Origin: Mycobacterium sp. SMC-8
GTDB lineage: Bacteria; Actinomycetota; Actinomycetes; Mycobacteriales; Mycobacteriaceae
Direction: 5' to 3'
DNA: 64,000 nt
Assembly (NCBI RefSeq): GCF_025263565.1
Contig: NZ_CP079865.1
Coordinates: 3,596,001-3,660,000 of the forward strand
Shown one piece after another: positions 27,289-35,763 of this stretch (the stretch's first letter is position 1; each line of letters starts with the position of its first letter). Under the pieces are notes generated by a model that did no database searches, was not told the DNA's origin, and saw only the letters and a program-made list of their open reading frames with translations. Made by a program: the position numbers and the translations under genes.

Positions 27289-28571
27289 GCTGGTCTCTGC
27301 CCTCGGGTGAGGGCGATGTGGACCATGATGCGCCTTCGGTAGTTGTCCATGTTGGTGAAGCCGCATCCGACACGCTTGGTTTGCTTGATGATCCGGTTGA
27401 AGCCCTCGGTGCGGGCGTTGGTCACGTCCTCGGTGAGCGCGACGAGCACCGCTGGCCACCAGGTGTCGATCGTGGTCGCCAGGCGGCTGGTTTCCTCCAT
27501 GTCGGCGCGGGCGGCGGCGTCGTAGAAGTCGTACAGCCTGCGCCGGATCTGGTGCGGCTGGTGTTCGGCCAGCAGCAGGCGCAGGCGTTCCTTGACGGCA
27601 TGCGCGGCGGCGATCTCGTTGGTCGGATCCTCGGCGGCGAGGGCGGCGTTGAACCGGGCCTTTTGCTTCACGGTGAGGTGCTCGTAGCCGATGAGCAGCA
27701 GTTGCCGGCTGGCCCAGACTTTGTCGGTGGCGGTGCCGCGGCGGCCGTGCAGTTGCCGGGTGATCCGTTGACGGACCTGGGTGACCATGAGGTTGGCGAG
27801 GGCGACGAGATGCCACTTGTCGACTGCGATCCGCGCGTCCGGCAGGGCGGTGCGGATCCCGCCCGCGTACGGCGCGGACTGGTCGATCACGACCAGGTCG
27901 ATGCCGGCCCGGAACGCGGGTGTCTGCAGCGCGAGCCAGTCGATCACGCACGCCCCGGAGCGTCCCGGGGTCAGCCCGAGAAGGTGCCCGGGCAGGGTGG
28001 GGTCGGCGTTGACGAACGAGGTCATCCACGGGTTCGACCGTGTCCAGCCGGCCTCTTCGAGCACCCAGCGCACCGACCGGGCGCGGGTCTCGTCGATGCC
28101 GAGCACGCGGGTGGGTTCCGGCTCGGGCAGCCACTGGTTGGCCAGTGCGATGAGCGCCCGGTGCGCGGTCGACCACGCCACCTGGTACTCGCTAGCGACC
28201 TCGCTGACGGCGCGGTTGCCCGACGCGATCGCCGAACCGATCTTCTCTCGTAGCCGGGTCGTGAGCCGCGACCGTGCCGGCACAGCGCGGGACTGCTGCG
28301 TGAATGTCGCTGTCCCACAGGCCGGTTCGCGGCACACCAAGCGCCGTTTGAGCCACCACAGATCGGTTCTTTGGCCGGAGGCAGGCAAGTCCTTGACTCG
28401 AACCAGTGGCCGCTCCTTGATCCTTGAGGTGAGCACCCCGCACTCGGGGCAGGCGCCCTCCGGGTCGATGACCTCGATGACGACACGCACCGTGTCGGCA
28501 TCGATTCGTTCGAGCTGCAGGACGGTGAACTCGTCCTCCAGCCCGAGCAGCACTGACGTACCCTCGTTCAT
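27249..28571 (-). CDS. ISL3-family transposase with altered C-terminus
   Basis: 440 aa. N-terminal zinc-finger-like CPECGV and CREPACGT pairs, a helix-turn-helix around AVSEVASEYQVAWSTAHRAL, then the DDE domain with VLGIDETRARS, LVVIDQSAPYAGGIRTALPDARIAVDKWHL and EGFNRIIKQTKRVGCGF. The native end ...RGQRPAA (seen in copy 1) is replaced by RGQRPAVKSRDVVYDVVV because the frame runs into the inserted IS256 end. All catalytic parts remain, so activity is possible. Confidence 0.9.
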   Translation of the reverse strand: MNEGTSVLLGLEDEFTVLQLERIDADTVRVVIEVIDPEGACPECGVLTSRIKERPLVRVKDLPASGQRTDLWWLKRRLVCREPACGTATFTQQSRAVPARSRLTTRLREKIGSAIASGNRAVSEVASEYQVAWSTAHRALIALANQWLPEPEPTRVLGIDETRARSVRWVLEEAGWTRSNPWMTSFVNADPTLPGHLLGLTPGRSGACVIDWLALQTPAFRAGIDLVVIDQSAPYAGGIRTALPDARIAVDKWHLVALANLMVTQVRQRITRQLHGRRGTATDKVWASRQLLLIGYEHLTVKQKARFNAALAAEDPTNEIAAAHAVKERLRLLLAEHQPHQIRRRLYDFYDAAARADMEETSRLATTIDTWWPAVLVALTEDVTNARTEGFNRIIKQTKRVGCGFTNMDNYRRRIMVHIALTRGQRPAVKSRDVVYDVVV

Positions 28572-28670
28572 GCTCGTGGCCTCGCTGTTGTCGCGTTGTG
28601 AGAGACCAACAGCATGTCGGGGCCACGAGCCCCATCAACTACCGGGCACCCCGCTCAAGCGCGAAGAGCC

Positions 28671-28678
28671 CGATAAGG
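28671..28678. repeat. Target duplication CGATAAGG, right
   Basis: Partner of 23426-23433. It separates the ISL3 right end from the remainder of the IS5 transposase gene. Confidence 0.9.
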
Positions 28679-28965
28679 CGTACTCCCATGACTCGACCCG
28701 AGCCCGACTGCGCCAGCTCAAAATCGCCCACACCATTCCCGAGCGCAGCGACCAGATCGCCCGCCGAAAGAGCCGGGGAAGCAAAGGCGGACGGCCACCG
28801 GCGTTCTCCGGGCGAATCTATAAGCACCGCAACACCGTCGAGCGATCCTTCAACCGCTTCAAGCACTGGCGAGGTATCGCCACCCGATACGACAAATACG
28901 CGCTGAGCTACCTCGGGGGCGTCACCCTAGCTGCGATCATCATCTATCACCGCGTCCGCAATTAA
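28679..28965 (+). pseudogene. IS5-family transposase OrfB, 3' part
   Basis: Reads AYSHDSTRARLRQLKIAHTIPE, then RNTVERSFNRFKHWRGIATRYDK with the final catalytic glutamate region, ending IIYHRVRN. It continues exactly in frame from 23433 once the insertion and one target copy are removed. Confidence 0.88.
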
Positions 28966-29025
28966 CAGACACTACCTAACCCCGCCGCGGCGGTCGGCGA
29001 CGCTTCCGCCGTAGTGTCGTTCCCC

Positions 29026-29898
29026 ATGGCCAAGGGGAACAGAATCGACGGGTTCGCCGGCAAGCGGTGTCTGATCACCGGCGCCGCCAGCGGGATCGGG
29101 CGTGCGACCGCACTCAGGCTGGCTGCCCACGGCGCTGAGCTGTTCCTGACCGACCGGGACGCCGACAAGCTGGAGCTGACCGTCGCCGACGCCCGCGCGC
29201 TGGGGGGTGTCGTCTCGGCGCACCGCGCCTTGGACATCTCCGACCACGACGCGGTGGCGGCCTTCGGCGCCGACGTCCACGCCGCGCATCCGGCGATGGA
29301 CGTCGTCATGAACATCGCCGGGATCTCGGCCTGGGGCACCGTGGACAAGCTGACCCATCGCGACTGGAAGTCGATGGTGGACGTCAACCTCATGGGTCCG
29401 ATACATGTCATCGAGACCTTCGTGCCCCCGATGGTCCAGGCCCGCCGCGGCGGCCACCTGGTCAACGTGTCCTCGGCCGCCGGCATCGTGGCGCTGCCCT
29501 GGCATGCGGCATATAGCGCGAGCAAGTACGGGCTGCGGGGCTTGTCCGAGGTGTTGCGATTCGACCTCGCGCGGCACCGCATCGGGGTGTCGGTGGTGGT
29601 GCCGGGCGCGGTGCGGACCCCACTGGTGGATAGCGTGCACATCGCCGGCGTCGACCGCGACGACCCCAACGTCCAGAAGTGGACCGGTCGTTTCTCGGGG
29701 CACGCCGTGTCGCCGGAGGCGGCCGCGGAGACGATCCTCGACGGTGTGCTCAAGAACCGCTATCTGGTGTACACGTCCAACGACATCCGGGCGCTGTACC
29801 TGTTCAAGCGGACGATGTGGTGGCCCTACAGTCTCGCCATGAAGCAGGTGAACATCCTGTTCAGCCGGGCGCTGCGGCCGAAGGTCAAGCGCGGCTGA
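29026..29898 (+). CDS. SDR family NAD(P)-dependent oxidoreductase (Rv3057c-like)
   Basis: 290 aa from ATG 29026 (MAKGN...); GTG 29014 is a four-residue-longer option. It shows the nucleotide-binding TGAASGIGRA (about residues 16-25), NIAGISAWG, catalytic NVSSAAG and YSASKYGLRGLSE, and a hydrophobic, basic C-terminal tail with FKRTMWWPYSLAMKQVNILF that may touch the membrane. In M. tuberculosis the homologue sits next to the CYP136-linked TetR; here the IS nest has pushed them about 6.2 kb apart. Confidence 0.88.
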   Translation: MAKGNRIDGFAGKRCLITGAASGIGRATALRLAAHGAELFLTDRDADKLELTVADARALGGVVSAHRALDISDHDAVAAFGADVHAAHPAMDVVMNIAGISAWGTVDKLTHRDWKSMVDVNLMGPIHVIETFVPPMVQARRGGHLVNVSSAAGIVALPWHAAYSASKYGLRGLSEVLRFDLARHRIGVSVVVPGAVRTPLVDSVHIAGVDRDDPNVQKWTGRFSGHAVSPEAAAETILDGVLKNRYLVYTSNDIRALYLFKRTMWWPYSLAMKQVNILFSRALRPKVKRG

Positions 29899-29902
29899 CC
29901 TT

Positions 29903-31069
29903 TCAGCGGGTGCCCCATGCCCACGGTGGGGTGGTGAGCAGGCCCTGCTCGGCGACCTTGGTCTCGCCCCAGTCCTTGTAGAGCTCGATCTCCCAGGCGT
30001 CACCGTCCGATCCGATCGGCTCGGCGCCCAGGTGGTTGCGCAGCGCCGCGGAGTGCGTCACCACGATGACCTGCGTGCGCTCCGCAGCGGCCGCGATGAG
30101 ATCGGCCAGCGGGCGCACCAGGTCGGGATGCAGTGAGGTCTCCGGCTCGTTGAGGACCATCAACGACGGCGGGTTGGGGCTGAGCAGTGCCGCCGCCCAC
30201 AGCAGGAATCGCAGTGTGCCGTCGGAGATCTCGGCGCTGCGCAGTGGGCGCAGCATACCGCGCTGATGCAGGTTCAGGTCGAAGAGACCGTCGGTGACCG
30301 CGACCGACACCGTCGCGCCGTCGAACGCCTCGGCGACCGCGCGCGCGAGATCATCTGTGCCCGTCTCAAGGATCGTCTGGACCGCCGCGGCCAGGTCGGC
30401 GCCGTCGTCGGCGAGCACCGGCGTCCGGGTTCCCACCTGGGGCCGGCGCGCGGGAGCGCCACTGTCGGCGCGGAAGCCGTCGTAGAACCGCCAGTCCCGC
30501 AACCGTTCCCGGACACCCACCAACTCGGGCACCGCAGCGGCCCAATCGGCCAGCACGCTCCGATGAGCAGGAAGGTTGCGGGTGAGCGCGTCGAAACCCC
30601 GGCCGCTCTCGGCGGCCACCTCGACCAGACCACGCACGCGGCGCACCAGGGTGGCGGCCGGGCGGGCCACCGGTCCGGCGAACACCAACTCCCGCTTGAC
30701 CTCCGGATCCCGGGTGAACGCCGTCCCGCCTGCCTGCGGCAGGCCCAGGTCGATCAGGTATCCGAAATCGTCTGATGCGTAACCCATCTCGATGGACACC
30801 GAGCGGGTGCGCGGGCCGCCCTGCGCGGTGCCGGTGCGCCGCGCGCCGCCCAGATGTTCCGGGCCCGCCCACATCGCCGATTCCACCCCGCCCTCGCGGG
30901 CGAACGACGCGATCACCTCGCCGCGGCCGCAGTCGGCGAGCAGATGCAGCGCGCGATACAACGACGACTTTCCGGTGCCGTTGGCGCCGGTGATGACGGT
31001 CAGCCGGCGCAGCGGCAGCACGAGTTCGCGCAGCGAGCGGTATCCGCGGATCGCGACAGTCCCGAGCAT
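29903..31069 (-). CDS. AAA family ATPase (RecF/SMC-like)
   Basis: 388 aa. Walker A GANGTGKSS at residues 28-36, a long variable middle, then a signature-like region SDGTLRFLLWAAALLSPNPPSLMVLNEPETSLHPDL with Walker B, and the switch VIVVTHSAALRNHL. No TOPRIM domain is attached, so it is not a complete OLD nuclease. These AAA_21-type ATPases are linked to DNA repair or defence; a role is not assignable. It is convergent with the SDR gene, 4 bp apart. Confidence 0.82.
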   Translation of the reverse strand: MLGTVAIRGYRSLRELVLPLRRLTVITGANGTGKSSLYRALHLLADCGRGEVIASFAREGGVESAMWAGPEHLGGARRTGTAQGGPRTRSVSIEMGYASDDFGYLIDLGLPQAGGTAFTRDPEVKRELVFAGPVARPAATLVRRVRGLVEVAAESGRGFDALTRNLPAHRSVLADWAAAVPELVGVRERLRDWRFYDGFRADSGAPARRPQVGTRTPVLADDGADLAAAVQTILETGTDDLARAVAEAFDGATVSVAVTDGLFDLNLHQRGMLRPLRSAEISDGTLRFLLWAAALLSPNPPSLMVLNEPETSLHPDLVRPLADLIAAAAERTQVIVVTHSAALRNHLGAEPIGSDGDAWEIELYKDWGETKVAEQGLLTTPPWAWGTR

Positions 31070-31105
31070 GCGTCCGAGCGTATTGCTACCGGCCGACGAG
31101 CCGAT

Positions 31106-31822
31106 TCAGTCCGGGGGGATACCGAAGATCCGGGCGCGGATCATCACGACGAAATCCTCCAGCACTTGCAGGTGGCCCGACGTCCACCGGCGGGGATGAA
31201 GGTCCCACGCGCTCAACGTGCCGATCGTGTGGCCGTGGGCATCGGTCAACGGGAAACCCGCGTAGGCGACCACCAAGCCCTCACGCACCGCGTTGTGGTC
31301 GCTCAGGAGCGGTTCCTGCCGCGCGTCCTCCACGACGAGCGGTCTGCCGGAGATGACGATCTCGCGGCCCAGCGAGCCTTCCACGGATCCTTTCCGGGTG
31401 ACCGCCAGGTCGCCGGTGAGGCCGATCGCGCTGCACATGTACTGGGTGTCCCGATCGACCAGGGTCACTGCGGCGCACGGCACCGCCAACGCCGCGACCA
31501 CCATCTCGACCACCCGGTCCAGGCTCCGCGCGCGTTCGGCGTTCAGCATCCCGGTCTCATAGAGCGCATCCAGCCGTTCCGGGTCGGACATCACCGACCC
31601 GGCGGCCGCGTCGTCGATCCGATCAGGGGGCTGCAGACCGGACTCGCGGATGCGGATGAGCAGTTCGTGCAGGCCCTGGTCGCCGCGCCTGGCCCGTTCG
31701 ACGGCCATCCGGGCGGCGACCGCCCGGCTGACGAACACGCCGACGCTCTCGCCGGCCTCGGTCGCCTCCCGGGAGAGTGCGTCGCTCATCCACTCGTCGA
31801 ACCCCGGCACCGTGAACTGCAT
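31106..31822 (-). CDS. GAF domain-containing protein
   Basis: 238 aa from ATG 31822; GTG 31831 adds three residues. The N-terminal third resembles a ribbon-helix-helix-like or antitoxin-type helical stretch (SDALSREATEAGESVGVFVSRAVAARM). The rest, from about residue 90, is a GAF domain with LDRVVEMVVAALAVPCAAVTLVDRDTQYMCSAIG and RPLVVEDARQEPLLSDHNAV. It is probably a small sensor of a ligand or redox state, with no output domain beyond the N-terminus. Confidence 0.75.
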   Translation of the reverse strand: MQFTVPGFDEWMSDALSREATEAGESVGVFVSRAVAARMAVERARRGDQGLHELLIRIRESGLQPPDRIDDAAAGSVMSDPERLDALYETGMLNAERARSLDRVVEMVVAALAVPCAAVTLVDRDTQYMCSAIGLTGDLAVTRKGSVEGSLGREIVISGRPLVVEDARQEPLLSDHNAVREGLVVAYAGFPLTDAHGHTIGTLSAWDLHPRRWTSGHLQVLEDFVVMIRARIFGIPPD

Positions 31823-31850
31823 GGGCGCCACCGTATCGCGGGGGCGGAGT

Positions 31851-32915
31851 TCACTTCCCCGAATCGGGCATGACCAGCTCCAGGCGCACGCCGAGCAGCC
31901 GCACCGGACGGTCGAGATCGAACTGCTCGAGGAGCTCGAGCGCGGTGGCTACCACGGGATCACGGTCGGTGGTCGGCGCGGCGAGCTTGCGGATCTTGGT
32001 GCGGGTGTAGAAGGTGCTGGTGCGCACGGTGACCGCCACGCGGGTGACGATGCGCTGCTGCTCGACGACCTCGGCCAGCGTGCGCTGCGCCAGATCCACG
32101 ACGGCCGCGGCCATCTCGTCGCGCTCGGCGATGTCACGCGCAAAGGTGACGATGTGACTGCGCGAGCGCGGCACCCACGGTTCGGCGCTGACGGTGGAGT
32201 CACCGCCGCCCTTGGCCAGCAGCAGGATCCACAGACCGGTCGTAGGACCGAACGTGGCGGTGAGCTCCGCCGGGTCGGTGCGCGCCAGCTCAGCCACCGT
32301 CGAGATATCCATAGCCGCAAGCTTTCTCGCGGTCTTGGGGCCTACCCCCCACAGCGCGTCGACCGGACGGTCACCCATGGTGAGCATCCAGTTGTCGTCG
32401 GTGAGGGCGTGCACACCCGCGGGCTTACCGAAACCGGTGGCCACCTTGGCGCGCTGCTTGTTGTCGCTGATGCCCACCGAGCACGACAAGCCCGTCTCGG
32501 TCGAGATCACCCGCTGGATCCGGTGGGCCAGGGCGACGGGGTCGTCCACCTGCGCTCCGAGGTAGGCCTCGTCCCAGCCCCACACCTCCACGGGGTGGCC
32601 GAGGTCGCGCAGCAGGTTCATCACTTGTTCGGAGGCCGCGTTGTAGGCGTCCGGGTCGGAGGGCAGGAACGTGGCGTCGGGACACCGGCGGGCCGCGGAG
32701 CGCAACGGCATCCCGGCGTGCACACCGAATTCGCGCGCTTCATAGGACGCGCAGGTGACCACTTTGCGCGGTTCGGTGGGGTCGCCGCTGCCGCCGACGA
32801 TCACCGGCAGCCCGACGAGCTCGGGATGTCGGCGCAGCTCGACTGAGGCGAGGAACTGGTCGAGGTCGACGTGCAGGATCCACTGCCTGCCGGCGGTGGT
32901 CCCGGATGCGGTCAC
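31851..32915 (-). CDS. dinB: DNA polymerase IV (Y-family)
   Basis: 354 aa from GTG 32915, whose GTGA overlaps the TGA of the upstream TetR gene; the longer frame to 32948 is unlikely. Y-family motifs are HVDLDQFLASVELRRHPEL, VVTCASYEAREFGV, the catalytic WGWDEAYLG (the usual S-x-DE is WDE here, as in mycobacterial DinP), SVGISDNKQRAKVATGFGKPAG, then the little-finger domain with FYTRTKIRKL. No beta-clamp motif is obvious at the C-terminus. It copies damaged DNA. It corresponds to Rv3056. Confidence 0.9.
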   Translation of the reverse strand: MTASGTTAGRQWILHVDLDQFLASVELRRHPELVGLPVIVGGSGDPTEPRKVVTCASYEAREFGVHAGMPLRSAARRCPDATFLPSDPDAYNAASEQVMNLLRDLGHPVEVWGWDEAYLGAQVDDPVALAHRIQRVISTETGLSCSVGISDNKQRAKVATGFGKPAGVHALTDDNWMLTMGDRPVDALWGVGPKTARKLAAMDISTVAELARTDPAELTATFGPTTGLWILLLAKGGGDSTVSAEPWVPRSRSHIVTFARDIAERDEMAAAVVDLAQRTLAEVVEQQRIVTRVAVTVRTSTFYTRTKIRKLAAPTTDRDPVVATALELLEQFDLDRPVRLLGVRLELVMPDSGK

Positions 32916-33529
32916 GAGCCGCAGAGTTTGCGCGCCACGGTCTCCCACGCATCCCCGAGTTCGTCGAGGGTGCGGTGCCGGTCGTGGATCTGGTGGTGCA
33001 CGTAGTCGGCGTCGAGCAGTGCCAGCAGTGCGCTGGCCTGGGCGTCGAGGTCGCCTGTGGTTCCGGCGGATTCGAGAAGATGGCGGATATGGCTGTGGTG
33101 CAGCGTCATCGGCGCGTTGAACCGCATCTGAGGATCGCGGCTGACGTCGGCGAGCAGCGCGTGGTGGGCGTCGACGAATTTGAGGCGCTCCCTGCCGTAG
33201 GCCGTCAGGCGCTGCAGCGGGGGAGCCTGCGGTCCCAGCGGGGGCGGGCCGAACAGGAAGGCCTCCTGCTGGGCCTTCTCCGCTTCGTCGAGCAGGACGA
33301 TCATCAGTCCCGCGCGGCTGCCGAACCGGCGGAAAAGGGTGCCTTTGCCCACTCCGGCGGCCGCGGCGATGTCGTCGGTGGTGACAGCCTCGGCGCCGTG
33401 TTCGTCGACCAGCCGACGCGCCGCGTCGATGAGCAGCGCCCGGTTGCGCGCCGCATCGCCTCGTTCGGACAGTCCCGGCCGGCTCACCGGCAGCGCCGGT
33501 GCGCCATTACGGTTCTCCGCCACGCTCAC
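32912..33529 (-). CDS. TetR/AcrR family regulator upstream of dinB
   Basis: 205 aa, ATG start. The HTH is TTDDIAAAAGVGKGTLFRRFGSRAGLM. The gene is translationally coupled to dinB (4-nt overlap) and divergent from the FMN reductase gene, so it probably controls both its operon and the reductase. It corresponds in position to Rv3055. Confidence 0.88.
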   Translation of the reverse strand: MSVAENRNGAPALPVSRPGLSERGDAARNRALLIDAARRLVDEHGAEAVTTDDIAAAAGVGKGTLFRRFGSRAGLMIVLLDEAEKAQQEAFLFGPPPLGPQAPPLQRLTAYGRERLKFVDAHHALLADVSRDPQMRFNAPMTLHHSHIRHLLESAGTTGDLDAQASALLALLDADYVHHQIHDRHRTLDELGDAWETVARKLCGS

Positions 33530-33556
33530 CTCGCAACTTTAACTCAGCCGGAATAG

Positions 33557-33575
33557 AACGGACTGTGGTCCGGTT
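33557..33575. promoter_or_regulatory. Candidate operator in the TetR / FMN reductase gap
   Basis: GGACTGTGGTCC is an inverted GGAC/GTCC pair inside a larger imperfect dyad (AACGGAC / GTCCGGTT) between the divergent starts at 33529 and 33616. Confidence 0.35.
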
Positions 33576-33615
33576 GGTTGGTGCAAGGATCGAACAGACC
33601 AAGGAGAGGGCCGCG

Positions 33616-34167
33616 ATGACCGAGGGCGCGAACAACACCGTACTGGTTCTGGTGGGCAGCTTGCGGGCTGCATCGGTGAACCGGCAACTGGCCGAACTGG
33701 CTGTGGAGAGCGCTCCCGACGGTGTGATGCTGGAATGGTTCGACCGACTCGGCGACCTGCCGTTCTACAACGAGGACATCGACAACGACGAGGTGGCCGA
33801 ACCGGTGGCCGCTCTGCGCGCCGCCGCCGCCCGGGCCGATGCCGCGCTCGTGATCACCCCCGAATACAACGGCAGCATTCCGGGCGTGTTGAAGAACGCG
33901 ATCGACTGGCTGTCACGCCCTTATGGCAACGGCGCGCTCAACGGCAAGCCGCTGGCGGTCGTCGGTGCGGCACTGGGGCAGTACGGCGGGGTGTGGGCGC
34001 ACGACGAGACCAGGAAGTCGTTCGGCATCGCAGGCCCGCGCGTGGTCGAGGATCTCGACCTGTCGATCCCCACCAAGACGCTCGACGGCAAGCACCCGCG
34101 GGAGAACGCGGAGGTGGCGGGCCGCCTGCGCGACATCGTGGGCAAGCTGGTCGCCGAGATCGCCTGA
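33616..34167 (+). CDS. NADPH-dependent FMN reductase family protein
   Basis: 183 aa from ATG 33616 with AAGGAG upstream; the frame extends to 33499 through the intergenic region. The flavodoxin-like fold is shown by VLVGSLRAASVNRQLAELA (phosphate loop) and VITPEYNGSIPGVLKNAIDWLSRPYG. It supplies reduced flavin or reduces quinones or other acceptors. It corresponds to Rv3054c. Confidence 0.88.
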   Translation: MTEGANNTVLVLVGSLRAASVNRQLAELAVESAPDGVMLEWFDRLGDLPFYNEDIDNDEVAEPVAALRAAAARADAALVITPEYNGSIPGVLKNAIDWLSRPYGNGALNGKPLAVVGAALGQYGGVWAHDETRKSFGIAGPRVVEDLDLSIPTKTLDGKHPRENAEVAGRLRDIVGKLVAEIA

Positions 34168-34241
34168 ACGGGTCGCGGGTCTCGCGTCGCGCGGTCCCGC
34201 AGGGCTGCCTTCCGTACCAGCTCACTAGGAACGCCTGCCGT

Positions 34242-35753
34242 TCAAGCGGCTCCCTTGTCTGACGAACCGGGTCGACTCGTCGGCGGCGTGGTGTCACCGC
34301 TGCCGTCTGGCGCCCCTCTTTCCGCGCAGTCGCTCGATGTTCTCAAGCCGGGATCGGCAGCGTGCGATGACGTGGCTGACGACGGGGTATCGAACGTGAA
34401 GGATGTCGGTATCCGTTTCAACTTGCTTGTGAATGCCTCCCGTAACGCCGATTCAGCGGTCAGATCTGGGGTCTCGTCAGCGGCGGCGTCGTCAGTGGTG
34501 CCGCCAGCGGTGACGTGGTCAATGGCATTGGCGTCGGGTAAGGGCGCGTCAGTCGCCGACAGGAGTTCGTCCGTCGCGGTGACTTCTTGAGTCTCGATGG
34601 ACCCGTCGTCCAATCCGACAGTTGCTACCAGCGGCGTCTCCGACGGTTGTCCGTCTGACGAATTCCGCCCTTCCTGGACAGCGACTGTCGTTGCATCGCT
34701 CTGGGTCGGGTTCACGCTTCGGGAGGTGTTTGTGGCAACCGTGGACATGTGCTCGCCGCGCGAGTGCGCTGATGCCGCCACGGCGGGGTCGGAGACGGCA
34801 TGCGGCGCGTCGCCGGTGTGCGCCGCTTCGGTCTCGGCTGCGTTGATGTTCACATCGTCACGGTCTGTCGAGGTGGCCGGCGCGGACGTCTTCACCACCG
34901 GCGGCAGGCCCAGGAGGGCCGCCGCATTGTTGATGCCCTCTCCTACCGCGTTGACGAGGTCGACGATGAGCTTGACCGGGTCGAACTTCGGGATCAACCG
35001 CGCCGGGGTGGGGTCCCAGGGCGGGATGGTGCGGTCATAGCCGAGTTCGACAAGCACCCGGAAGAACGGCTCCACCACATCGATCAGTGGCTCTGGCACA
35101 CCCAGCGTGCGCAGCGGACCGAACAGCGGCAGATCCGGATTCTCGAAGACGTAGTAGCTGGTGTCGCCGTGTGTGCCTCGGAAGGCAGGAGACTTCGTCG
35201 GCTCCTGGGCGGGCAGGCTGACGTCGAAGATGTGTGTGTGCACGTAGAGGACGCCCAGAATGGCATTCAGGTCGGCGAGCAGATTGAGGGGATACAACGG
35301 GAAATCGGTGAATCCGTCGTACTGCCGGGCGATCTCGATCGTGTCGAACGGGGTGTCGGTTGCGGCGGGGCCGTTGAGGAGAAGATCCAGGACCGGAATG
35401 TAGAGGCCGGGAAAGCGGGAGGCCAAGCCGCCGTTGGGCAGATTGGGGTCACCGCTGAGCACGAAGTCGATGTCGGGGATGTGGTCTTCGGTCCCGCCCG
35501 GATACTGTTCGGCCAGCCTGCGCTTCACTACGTTCGCGACCCCGGCGCCCTGCGAGACGCCGTAGACGACCCGGTGGTCGTTGTCGTTGGCCGCGATCGC
35601 CGCCTCCAGGCTGTCCGCACCTTTCTGCAGTGATTGATTGGCGGTCAGGTCGAAGAGTCCGGACAGTTTCCACCACGGTTCGTCCGGCCACGCCGGCCCA
35701 CCGGGGCCGAACAGTCGCTCGTCACCCAGCGCGAGTCCGATGAGACGCATGAG
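34242..35753 (-). pseudogene. PE-PPE domain protein, C-terminal part (split by IS110)
   Basis: The open frame (502 aa from an apparent ATG at 35750) lacks its N-terminus. It holds most of the PE-PPE alpha/beta-hydrolase domain with the nucleophile elbow YGVSQGAGVA and VLSGDPNLPNGGLASRFPG, then a long Thr/Ala/Asp-rich low-complexity tail (about residues 290-502). The apparent start is created at the IS110 junction. Joined to 37267-37606 the gene would code for 615 aa in frame. Family members act on mycolic or trehalose esters in the envelope. Confidence 0.85.
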
Positions 35754-35763
35754 TTGCCCTGTG

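Larger units (their letters stand above)
25813..28670 (-). mobile_element. ISL3-family element, copy 2, interrupted by IS256-family element
   Basis: Left end GGCTCTCCGCATTTGAGCGG at 25813 and the inverted right end finishing at 28670 bound the element. An IS256-family element at 25862-27288 is inserted near the 3' end of the transposase gene. Without it the ISL3 would be about 1.42 kb. The right end is followed by CGATAAGG, shared with the left side of copy 1, while the left side of copy 2 is preceded by GATAAAGG. Confidence 0.88.
22800..28976 (+). mobile_element. IS5-family (IS427-like) element, split by a 5.2-kb insertion
   Basis: The termini GGGCGTGTCTG (left) and the complement of GGTAGTGTCTG (right) match at 9 of 11 positions and are flanked by TA on both sides. 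Removing 23434-28678 leaves a 932-bp element whose transposase frame rejoins as LLADK-AYSHDS. It inserted between the Rv3058c- and Rv3057c-like genes. Confidence 0.85.

Noticed and set aside
27123..28253. 376-aa plus-strand frame across the ISL3 transposase
   Set aside because: Shadow of the transposase; the same shadow recurs in the truncated copy at 23459.
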